From assembly GCA_036388295.1 (NCBI GenBank), contig DASVSC010000191.1:1-19345 (forward strand): a stretch of 19,345 nt of DNA, in the 5' to 3' direction. The notes below the pieces were generated by a model. That model was given only the letters and a program-made list of their open reading frames with translations. It was not told where the DNA came from and did not search any database. A program made the translations under genes and the position numbers. Shown here piece by piece: positions 12,990 through 19,345 of this stretch; the first letter of the stretch is position 1, and each line of letters opens with the position of its first letter. This DNA is from RYN-431 sp036388295 (lineage in GTDB: Bacteria; Planctomycetota; Phycisphaerae; Tepidisphaerales; Tepidisphaeraceae).

Positions 12990-14108
12990 TTGAACGCGCC
13001 CGAAATCAGCCTGATCGTCCCTACGCTTAACGAGGCGGCCAATCTGCCGGCCCTGGCGGAGCGGGTGGAACGGGCGCTGGCGGGGCGGGCCTACGAACTG
13101 CTGGTCGTCGACGACAACAGCCGCGACGACACCGTCGCCGTCTGCCGCGGCTTGGCCGAGCGTTTTCCGCTACGACTGCTGGTGCGTGACGCGCCGACGG
13201 ACGGCCTCAGCGGCGCGGTCCTGCACGGCATGGACGCGGCGCGCGGCGAACTGCTGGTCGTGATGGACGCCGACCTGCAGCACCCGCCGGAAGCATTGCC
13301 GGCCCTGATCGCCGTGTTGGAAAAGAATGAGGCCGACTTCGTCCTCGGCTCGCGCTATGCGGCCGGTGGATCGATCGAAGGAAACTGGTCGCCGTACCGG
13401 CGCATCAACAGCCGCGTCGCGACCCTGCTGGCCCGCCCGTTCGCCGGCCATGTGGCCGACCCGATGAGCGGGTTCTTCGCCCTGCGCCGCGCCAGCTACG
13501 AGCAGGCGCAGCGGCTGACGCCGCTCGGGTACAAGATCGCGCTCGAACTGCTGTGCAAAGCGCGGGTGACGCGCGTGCGGGAAGTGCCGATCCACTTCGC
13601 GAGCCGGCAGGCGGGCGAATCAAAACTGTCGCTACGGGAACAATTTCGGTATCTGGAACATTTGTCGCGCCTGTACGATTTTTCGTTCCCGCGCTTGTCG
13701 CCGATCGCGAAGTTCGCGTTCGTGACTGGATTATCCTGGTCGATCGCGCTGGCGTACTTCACAGCCTTGATCGTGTCCGGCCGAACGGTGTTCGTGTCGA
13801 TCATCGTGAGCTACGGCTGTGTGATCCTGACGACCGCCGTCTTTCACGCGCGGTACGTTCGGACGCAGCGCGGCTTCCTGCTTCGGCCGTCGCCGTGGCG
13901 GGACTTCGCGCTGGCGTCGGTGGCGGAAGGGGCGACGTGTGCGGCGACGGCCGCTTACCTGCAGCACCGGGCCCACGGCGCACTTGCTCTGGAGGTCGCG
14001 CTGATTTCGTACACCGCGGCGCTCGCGGCGCGGTACGTGCTGCGCAAGGAACTGTTGCTGGACGTGCGCGGGCTGCGCCACGAAATTCGGAAAGACGAGA
14101 TGCTGTGA
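12990..14108 (+). CDS. Family 2 glycosyltransferase, dolichol-phosphate-mannose-synthase-like with GtrA-like membrane domain
   Basis: A 372-residue protein. Residues 5-225 form a GT-A domain with IVPTLNEAANL, VVDDNS (39-44), the metal-binding DAD (93-95) in MDADLQHPP, DPMSGFF (157-163) and RQAGESK (206-212), as in polyprenyl-phosphate mannosyl/glucosyl transferases. Residues about 240-355 hold four hydrophobic segments like GtrA domains. The likely reaction is transfer of a sugar from a nucleotide sugar to a polyprenyl phosphate at the inner membrane face. The only suitable start is TTG at 12990. Its stop overlaps the GTG of the following GT-C-like gene, which would then use the lipid-linked sugar. 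Confidence 0.88.
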   Translation: MNAPEISLIVPTLNEAANLPALAERVERALAGRAYELLVVDDNSRDDTVAVCRGLAERFPLRLLVRDAPTDGLSGAVLHGMDAARGELLVVMDADLQHPPEALPALIAVLEKNEADFVLGSRYAAGGSIEGNWSPYRRINSRVATLLARPFAGHVADPMSGFFALRRASYEQAQRLTPLGYKIALELLCKARVTRVREVPIHFASRQAGESKLSLREQFRYLEHLSRLYDFSFPRLSPIAKFAFVTGLSWSIALAYFTALIVSGRTVFVSIIVSYGCVILTTAVFHARYVRTQRGFLLRPSPWRDFALASVAEGATCAATAAYLQHRAHGALALEVALISYTAALAARYVLRKELLLDVRGLRHEIRKDEML

Positions 14109-15595
14109 CCCACCTTTCGCCCGCGCGGCAGGACCGCGTTCCTTTGCTGATTGCCGTTGTGCTTTACGCCGCATTGTCGGCCTGGATGGCGGCGGCGTCG
14201 CCGTATTTTCTGGAAGCGGACGGCATCACGCATTTCCTGTCGCGACGGTTCGCGATCAACCAGCCGCTGCACTTCGTAAGCGTCTGGAGTCGGCCGCTCT
14301 GCGTGGCGCTGTACTGCCTGCCGGCGAAGTTCGGCGGGCTGCTCGGGACACGCCTCACGAGCCTGGCGCTGGTGCTGCTGACCGTGCCACTGGTGATCGC
14401 CAGCGCCCGCCGGCTGGGCCTGAAGCGGCCGGCGTGGGCGGGGCTGTTTTTGCTGACGCAGCCGCTTTTGTTCGCGCACTCGTTTTCTGAGTTGACCGAA
14501 GTCCCGTTCGCCTTGCTGTTGGGGGCGATCTTCTTCGCGTATCAGTGCCGGGCGTTCGGGCTGATGGCGCTGCTGGTGGCGATCAGTCCGCTGGGGCGGC
14601 CGGAAGGGTTCGGGCTATTGCTGGTGGCCGCGGTGGCGTTGGTCTTGCATCGAAAATGGGTCTGGCTGCTCGTGCTGCCGGCCGGCCTGCTTGCGTGGGC
14701 GTGGATCGGCTGGCACGTGTTCGGCGGGCCGAAGGAATATCCCTGGTGGCGATGGCTCGGACAGAATTGGCCGTACTCGCCGGAGAGCGTGTACGGGCAC
14801 GGCGGATGGCTGACCTTCGTGCAGGTGTTGCCCGCGGTCATCGGGCCAGTCGGCTTCGGCTTTGCGGTCTTCGGCACGATGGCGATGCTGCGCCACGGGC
14901 CGCGGCCGTTCGGGTCGCTGACGCGGTTCTTCGCCAGCCACCGGGCCCGCTGCCGGGCGCTGGTGTGGGCCGTTCCGATCGGCGTGCTCGTCGTGCATTC
15001 GCTGCTGTGGGTGACGGGGAAGATGGCGTCGAACGGTGAGCCGCGCTACCTGCTGGTGGCCGCCCCGTTCTGGGCCATCCTGGCGGCAAGCGGCCTGGAG
15101 CGGCTCACGCGCCGCTTCAATTGGCGACGGCCGCTGCTCTGCGTCGCGGTCGGTGCGGCACTGCCGTTCGTGGCGAATGGGGTTTACCCCGTCTTCCCGC
15201 TCGGCCCGCAGAACGACGACCGCCTGGCCGAACGCGTGTCCGCATGGCTTGATGAAAACAAGTCGCTCCGCGTGCAGTACCCGCGGCTGCTGGCGTGGTC
15301 GCCGCACCTGTTCTTCCGGCTCGACGTCGACAAGCTCAACAAAAGCATTGCCGGCCAGCCGACGCGGGCCGAAGCCAAAACCGCGCCGGCCGGTTCGCTG
15401 CTGGTGTGGGATTCGGTGTACAGCGTGTTCAATTCCAGCTCCGAGTACGTCGTCACTCAGGAGCTGCTGCGCGACAGCGGCTGGAAGCCGATCAAGTCGT
15501 TTACGATCGATGAGAACCTTCCGTCCGCGCACAGCATTGAGGTGTACGTCAGCCCGCAGGACGTGTCGGGCCAATCAGTCCTGCCGGTGGAGTAG
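14105..15595 (+). CDS. Polytopic GT-C-like glycosyltransferase
   Basis: A 496-residue protein with about nine to ten hydrophobic helices between 12 and 365 and a soluble C-terminal domain (about 375-496). The first outer loop has FLEADGITHFLSRRF (35-49), whose acidic residues fit the catalytic loop of GT-C enzymes that take sugars from polyprenyl phosphates. The GTG at 14105 overlaps the upstream stop (GTGA), so it is translationally coupled to the polyprenyl-phosphate glycosyltransferase. The two probably form a donor-synthase/transferase pair acting on an extracytoplasmic glycan or protein. The acceptor is unknown. Its last 21 bases overlap the convergent methyltransferase gene. Confidence 0.8.
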   Translation: MTHLSPARQDRVPLLIAVVLYAALSAWMAAASPYFLEADGITHFLSRRFAINQPLHFVSVWSRPLCVALYCLPAKFGGLLGTRLTSLALVLLTVPLVIASARRLGLKRPAWAGLFLLTQPLLFAHSFSELTEVPFALLLGAIFFAYQCRAFGLMALLVAISPLGRPEGFGLLLVAAVALVLHRKWVWLLVLPAGLLAWAWIGWHVFGGPKEYPWWRWLGQNWPYSPESVYGHGGWLTFVQVLPAVIGPVGFGFAVFGTMAMLRHGPRPFGSLTRFFASHRARCRALVWAVPIGVLVVHSLLWVTGKMASNGEPRYLLVAAPFWAILAASGLERLTRRFNWRRPLLCVAVGAALPFVANGVYPVFPLGPQNDDRLAERVSAWLDENKSLRVQYPRLLAWSPHLFFRLDVDKLNKSIAGQPTRAEAKTAPAGSLLVWDSVYSVFNSSSEYVVTQELLRDSGWKPIKSFTIDENLPSAHSIEVYVSPQDVSGQSVLPVE

Positions 15596-16129
15596 GGCGA
15601 GTACCTCCACATTCCCGTGCCCGCCGAGAATGGGGCTGGGCGTGATCGCGTCGACGACAAAGCCGCAGGCGGCGATGCGCTGGCGGACGACGCTCACGAC
15701 GGCATCCACCGCCTCGGCCGGCAGAACGCCTTTGCGCAGCAGCTTGGGGTCGGCTTCGTAGTGCGGCTTGATCAGCGTCACCACGCGGCCGTCCGTTTTC
15801 AGGAGGCGGGCCACGTTCGGCAGCAGCTTGTCCTGCCGGGTCCAGCTGGCGTCGATCGTGACCAGGTCCGCCCGCTCTGGCAGTTCCACGTGCATCGCAT
15901 TACTGCGTTCGCGCACGACGACGCGAGGATCTTTACGCAGTTTGTAGTCGAGCACGCCGTAGCCGGTGTCGACGGCGTAGACCTTTGCCGCGCCGCGCCG
16001 CAGCATGCAGTCGGTGAACCCGCCGGTGCTGCAGCCGAGGTCGGCGCAGACAAGGGCGGTGACGTCGATGTCGAACGTCGTCAGCGCGTGATCCAGTTTC
16101 AGCCCGCCACGGGAAACGAAGTCGGCCAC
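15575..16129 (-). CDS. TlyA-like rRNA methyltransferase lacking the S4 domain
   Basis: The 184-residue protein matches the catalytic part of TlyA/FtsJ-like 2'-O-methyltransferases: FVSRGGLKLDHAL (4-16), SAM-binding ADLGCSTGGFTD (29-40), VYAVDTGYGVL (50-60), IDASW (92-96) and LIKPHYEAD (119-127). TlyA proteins are about 250-270 residues, with an N-terminal S4 RNA-binding domain before VSRGG; here there is no room for it, because the upstream gene stops about 30 bases before the GTG start. Either RNA recognition is done otherwise or the target differs. No good Shine-Dalgarno is present. The reading frame has no disruption, so it does not look like a decaying gene. Confidence 0.85.
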   Translation of the reverse strand: MADFVSRGGLKLDHALTTFDIDVTALVCADLGCSTGGFTDCMLRRGAAKVYAVDTGYGVLDYKLRKDPRVVVRERSNAMHVELPERADLVTIDASWTRQDKLLPNVARLLKTDGRVVTLIKPHYEADPKLLRKGVLPAEAVDAVVSVVRQRIAACGFVVDAITPSPILGGHGNVEVLALLHRQD

Positions 16130-16160
16130 GTGCGCACGGTATCGGCCGGGGCGGGCGTTG

Positions 16161-17183
16161 TCATGGCCGTGCCGGACTGGCGAAAGAAGCGGCAGCCCGT
16201 TTCAGGCCGTCGGTGATTACCGGCAGCCATCGCGAGTAACCCCACCGCGTCAGGTGAACGCTACCGCCGTCGAACTCGCGCGGCTTGACCTTCTGCGGGG
16301 CGAAGGCCTCGGACGCGTCGCTGAACACCACATCGAAGTCGGCGGCCAGCTTGGCGAGCTTGGCATTCACGGCGTCCGCGGTGGCGTCGTCTCGGTTATC
16401 CGCGCCCCGTGGCAGGATGCTGCTGAGCACGATCTTCGCCTGCGGGCGCTGGGCCTGCAGCGTGGTCAGCACCGAGCGCACGCCGCGGACGGTGGAAGCG
16501 ACGCTGTCGGTCAGCGTGACGTTGTTGGTGCCGATGGAAAGGAAGATCAGACGCGGCCAGAGGCCTTTAAGCAGGTTGTCGTTGAGGCGGTACAGCAGGG
16601 AGCTGGTGGTGTCGCCGGAGAAGCCCAGATCGGCGGCTTTGAATTCGCTTTCGAGCGTTTTCCACTGCTCACGGCCCTGGGTCGTCAGGCGCTCGGTCAG
16701 CGAATCGCCGATGAAAACGGTTTTGGCCTGCACGCCGCCCAGCGCTTTTTGCTGACGCTGATAACGGTTCAGCCAGTGCTGCGTGCCTGTTTCGTCACGG
16801 CCGGGCTCGGCGACGGTGGCAAAGTCGACGGCGGTGCGGCCGTCGGCGAACCGGACGATGCGGCGTTCGACGCGGCGGGTGGACGTGGTGTAATGGCTGT
16901 TGTGGTCGAGCACGACCGCGTCGCTGCCGCCGCCGCCGTCGATCTTGATGTCCTTGATCGCGCCGGGCACGAACCGCTTGCGTCGGCTGCCGTCCTCGTT
17001 CAGGAAGAGCAGCACCCCGGTCGAGCGGGACCGGATGGCCATGCGGTCGACGCCGCTGGTGCCGTTGAGGTGCAGCGTGCCGTTTTCATCAACGCCGTAC
17101 GTGGGGATCGCGGACGCGTTGAACAACGAACGCTGCTCCAGCGGCTCACAAGCGGTCGGGGGAGTTTGGGTCGGCATAGGCAT
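16161..17183 (-). CDS. SGNH/GDSL hydrolase with planctomycete LEPR-XLL-type N-terminus
   Basis: A protein of about 340 residues. Near the start is CEPLEQRSLFNASA (12-25), a LEPR-XLL-like motif typical of exported planctomycete proteins. Residues about 40-95 (GTSGVDRMAI, IDGGGGSDAVVLD) look like the beta-roll or adhesin-like repeats often found behind that motif. The hydrolase domain follows: block I VFIGDSLTERL (Ser161), block II LGFSGDTT (Gly190), block III SIGTNN (Asn220), block V GGSVHLTRWGY (His310). This resembles PAF-acetylhydrolase-type SGNH esterases. The usual Asp three residues before the His is Gly307 here, with Asp305 two residues earlier. The start is uncertain: ATG 17183 or 17177, or an upstream GTG at 17282. 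Confidence 0.85.
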   Translation of the reverse strand: MPMPTQTPPTACEPLEQRSLFNASAIPTYGVDENGTLHLNGTSGVDRMAIRSRSTGVLLFLNEDGSRRKRFVPGAIKDIKIDGGGGSDAVVLDHNSHYTTSTRRVERRIVRFADGRTAVDFATVAEPGRDETGTQHWLNRYQRQQKALGGVQAKTVFIGDSLTERLTTQGREQWKTLESEFKAADLGFSGDTTSSLLYRLNDNLLKGLWPRLIFLSIGTNNVTLTDSVASTVRGVRSVLTTLQAQRPQAKIVLSSILPRGADNRDDATADAVNAKLAKLAADFDVVFSDASEAFAPQKVKPREFDGGSVHLTRWGYSRWLPVITDGLKRAAASFASPARP

Positions 17184-17326
17184 TGGGAAACTGGCTTCGA
17201 GCTTTTTATCGGCAGAACGCTGCGGCTTGCTGGACAGATTCCTCAGCCGGCGGGGATCAAGAAAACCGAGTGTCACGGGCACTTCCGGGCCTAATGTGTG
17301 ATCGAACCGTAACGAGGAACGCTGCC

Positions 17327-18328
17327 ATGCAACACCGACCGCTCGGAAAATCGGACGTACTGGTCTCCCCTGTCATCTTCGGCGCCTGGGCCATCGGCGG
17401 ATGGATGTGGGGCGGGAACGACGAACAAGACTCGATCGACGCCATTCACGCCAGCATCGACAGCGGCGTAAACACCATAGACACCGCGGCCGTTTACGGC
17501 CAGGGGCACAGCGAAGAGCTGGTCGGCCGGGCGATCAAGGGGCGACGCGATAAGGTGATCATCGCCACCAAGTGCGGCATGCGCTGGGACGACCCCAAAC
17601 AGGAAGGCACCAAGGCCTTCGAAACGAACGAGAACGGCAAGCACTACACGTTCTACAAGAACGCCAAGCCGCACAGCATCGTCTACGAGTGCGAGCAGAG
17701 CCTGAGCCGCCTCGGGACCGACGTCATCGATTTGTACCAAATCCACTGGCCCGACCTCAGCACCGAGCCCGAAGACTCCTGGGCGGCCATGGAGAAGCTG
17801 CGGAAGGACGGAAAAGTTCGGGCGATCGGCACGAGCAACTACGACGTCCGCTGGCTGGAACGCAATGAACGCGTCGCCCCCGTGGCGAGCAACCAGCCGC
17901 CGTACAGTCTGCTCAATCGCGGCATCGAAAAGAACGTGCTGCCGTTCTGCCGCGAAAACGGCATCGGCACGATCTGCTACTCGCCCATGGAACGCGGCCT
18001 GTTGACGGGCAAGGTCGGTCCCGACCGCGAGTTCGGCGAGGGCGACCACCGCCGCACGCACAAGTTCTTCACCAAAGAGAACCGCCAACGCGTGGCCGAC
18101 GCTTTGGAATCGATCAAGCCGATCGCCGACAAGCACAAGGCGTCGTTCGCCCAGCTGGTCATCAATTGGACGATCCACGAGCCGGGCATCACCGCCGCCC
18201 TCGTCGGCGCCCGCAACGCCGAGCAGGCCAAACAGAACGCGGCCGCGATGAACTTCGTCCTGTCCAAGGAAGAGCGGGCTCAGATCCGCAAAGCGTTCGA
18301 CGAGCCGAGCCGCGTAATGACCGCCTAA
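17327..18328 (+). CDS. Aldo/keto reductase
   Basis: A 333-residue TIM-barrel NADPH-dependent reductase with the catalytic tetrad in place: Asp52 and Tyr57 (IDTAAVYGQG), Lys82 (IATKCG) and His140 (QIHWPD). GTSNYD and the C-terminal ALVGARNAEQ cofactor-binding region are also kept. It resembles the YhdN/Tas-like and perakine-reductase-like branch; the physiological substrate cannot be told. GAGGAA lies about 9 bases before the ATG. It stands alone, and the insertion sequence begins only 10 bases after its stop codon, so its native terminator region may have been displaced. Confidence 0.93.
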   Translation: MQHRPLGKSDVLVSPVIFGAWAIGGWMWGGNDEQDSIDAIHASIDSGVNTIDTAAVYGQGHSEELVGRAIKGRRDKVIIATKCGMRWDDPKQEGTKAFETNENGKHYTFYKNAKPHSIVYECEQSLSRLGTDVIDLYQIHWPDLSTEPEDSWAAMEKLRKDGKVRAIGTSNYDVRWLERNERVAPVASNQPPYSLLNRGIEKNVLPFCRENGIGTICYSPMERGLLTGKVGPDREFGEGDHRRTHKFFTKENRQRVADALESIKPIADKHKASFAQLVINWTIHEPGITAALVGARNAEQAKQNAAAMNFVLSKEERAQIRKAFDEPSRVMTA

Positions 18329-18335
18329 GCGCTCA

Positions 18336-19288
18336 TTAGAGCGGCGTGGCTTTTGAAGTAGCGGGATAGCCGCAGTGTCGGAAGAAGCCGACGCAGTCGG
18401 TCGGGGTGACGGTGGCGAATGCCCGGCCGATCGCCTCGTGCAGCGTGTCGACGGTCCGGGCGGCCAGTGAACGCAGGCGGCCTTTGACCTTGCTCCACAA
18501 GTTCTCGATCGGGTTGAAGTCCGGTGAGTAAGGCGGCAGGTACAGCAGCGTGGCCCCGACGGTCTCGATGGCAGTGCGGACGGCGTTCGCCTTGTGCGGG
18601 CTCAGGTCGTCCATCACCACCACGTCGCCCGGCGTCAGGCGCGGGGCCAGCACTTCCCGCACGTACGTGACGCACACGCCGGTGTCGACCGCACCGACCA
18701 GGCTGGCGGCGGCGAAGGGGCCGCTCGTGCGGACCGCCGCGATCATGGTCACGACTTTCCACGTCCCGCACGGCACCTTCGCCACGGCCCGCCGCCCACG
18801 CGGGGCGCGGCCGCGGGTGCGGGTCATGCTCGTTTGCGAGCCCGCTTCGTCGAGGAACACCAGCTTCCCCGGATCGACTTCTTTGAGCCCGTCGTGCCAG
18901 ACGGCCCGGCGAAGGGCGACGTCGGGCCGGTCCTGCTCGGCGGCGTGGGGCGACTTTTTTTGAGCGTCAGCCCCAGACGCACGAGCCACTCGCCCACGGT
19001 CTGCACGCTCACGGTCAGGCCCAGTGCGTCCTTGATCTCCTGCCGCGTGGCGTCCGGCCGGGCGGCGACGAGTGAACGAAGCCACTCGGCCAGGCCGCCC
19101 ACGGCCTGCGGACGACGGCCGCCGTTGTGCGCCAGGGCCAAGTGCGTGCCGCGTTCGCGGTAGCGTTGCAGCACCCGCCGCACGCCCGACTCGCTGGCCG
19201 CGAACACCGCGGCGATCTCCTCGACCGCCATCCCCTCGTCTTCGGACAACTCGACCATTCGACGGCGGACCATCGGCGGGAAGTACAT
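18336..19288 (-). CDS. IS630-family transposase, two frames joined by -1 frameshift
   Basis: The first frame (19288 to about 18955) encodes the N-terminal helix-turn-helix region (VEEIAAVFAASESGVRRVLQRYRERG) and a second winged-helix segment ending LTLKK. An A7 run on the coding strand (18961-18955, context CTCAAAAAAAGTC) allows a -1 shift into the second frame, which continues to 18336 with the DDE catalytic domain: LVFLDEAGSQ (first Asp), VVMDDLSPHK (second Asp) and YSPDFNPIENLW (Glu). Without the shift, the first frame runs on to a stop at 18824. The fused product is about 317 residues, near family length, so the element may be functional. The TAA stop is completed by the TA target duplication and the next flanking base. 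Confidence 0.88.
18339..18363 (+). repeat. IS630 terminal inverted repeat, left
   Basis: It begins GAGCGGCGTGGCTTTTG and ends AGTAGCG. It matches the complement of the right end at 20 of 25 positions, the core GGCTTTTG and AGTAGCG being identical. Confidence 0.85.
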
Positions 19289-19318
19289 GCGGCGAATCTA
19301 ACGACTCGCCCAGAACGG

Positions 19319-19343
19319 CGCTACTGCAAAAGCCGCATTGCTC
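19319..19343 (-). repeat. IS630 terminal inverted repeat, right
   Basis: Read on the minus strand it begins GAGCAATGCGGCTTTTG and ends AGTAGCG, pairing with the left repeat. It is followed by TA at the window edge. Confidence 0.85.
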
Positions 19344-19345
19344 TA

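Larger units (their letters stand above)
18339..19343. mobile_element. Complete IS630-family insertion sequence
   Basis: A 1005-bp element with one transposase gene spread over two frames, imperfect terminal inverted repeats and a TA dinucleotide at each end (18337-18338 and 19344-19345), as expected for the TA target duplication of IS630/Tc1-mariner elements. It is inserted just downstream of the aldo/keto reductase gene. The window ends at the right TA. Confidence 0.9.

Noticed and set aside
18336..19288. Transposase inactivated by frameshift mutation
   Set aside because: The change of frame occurs exactly at an A7 run in the linker before the DDE domain, the usual place of programmed frameshifts in IS630 elements. 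All catalytic motifs and both ends are present.

Overview
The window is about 19.3 kb of GC-rich bacterial chromosome. It most likely comes from a planctomycete, perhaps a Phycisphaerae/Tepidisphaeraceae-like lineage. The clues are a LEPR-XLL-type N-terminal motif (CEPLEQRSLF) on a secreted-type hydrolase, a stand-alone rplU, an EF-P with Asn at the loop tip, many starts with weak or no Shine-Dalgarno, and intergenic palindromes built from 8-bp tandem units. The taxonomic call is inference. No stretch longer than 300 bases lacks a gene; the longest intergenic gaps (2711-2978, 10489-10715, 9717-9903) hold promoters, hairpins and repeats.

Left part (1-2767): efp runs leftward and diverges from a lipoprotein gene followed by a CPBP-family membrane protease gene. 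These converge on a monocistronic rplU across a strong 14-bp terminator hairpin. rplU has a clear TTGACA promoter.

Central part (2940-9716): this is the most interesting region. A six-helix membrane protein and a winged-helix regulator overlap. Each side of the pair carries a copy of a TTTAC-N3-GTAAA palindrome, one in the presumed promoter of the pair and one in the leader of the next gene. Downstream, seven codirectional genes sit with gaps of 4 to about 100 bp: two tandem paralogous membrane proteins (shared C-terminal WVLRPFIG), a hotdog-fold dehydratase with intact catalytic residues, an enlarged acyl carrier protein, a second dehydratase-like protein that has lost the catalytic His, a ketosynthase homologue in which Cys, His and His are replaced by Ser, Asn and Asn, and an intact Cys-His-His ketosynthase. 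The pairing of one intact and one degenerate subunit for both KS and DH resembles type II polyketide/aryl-polyene logic (KS-CLF and DH-DH heterodimers). It suggests an uncharacterised type II fatty-acid/polyketide pathway. No ketoreductase, malonyl transferase, phosphopantetheinyl transferase or thioesterase gene is visible in the window.

Right part (9717-18328): a low-complexity, probably disordered protein gene; a Gfo/Idh/MocA oxidoreductase with an unusual leader, diverging from a small Rieske ferredoxin; a translationally coupled membrane protein; a dolichol-phosphate-mannose-synthase-like GT2 with GtrA-like membrane helices, coupled by a GTGA overlap to a polytopic GT-C-like protein; a TlyA-like methyltransferase without an S4 domain; the LEPR-XLL SGNH hydrolase; and an aldo/keto reductase.

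The window ends with a complete IS630-family insertion sequence (18339-19343, TA target duplication, 25-bp imperfect inverted repeats). Its transposase is split over two frames at an A7 run.
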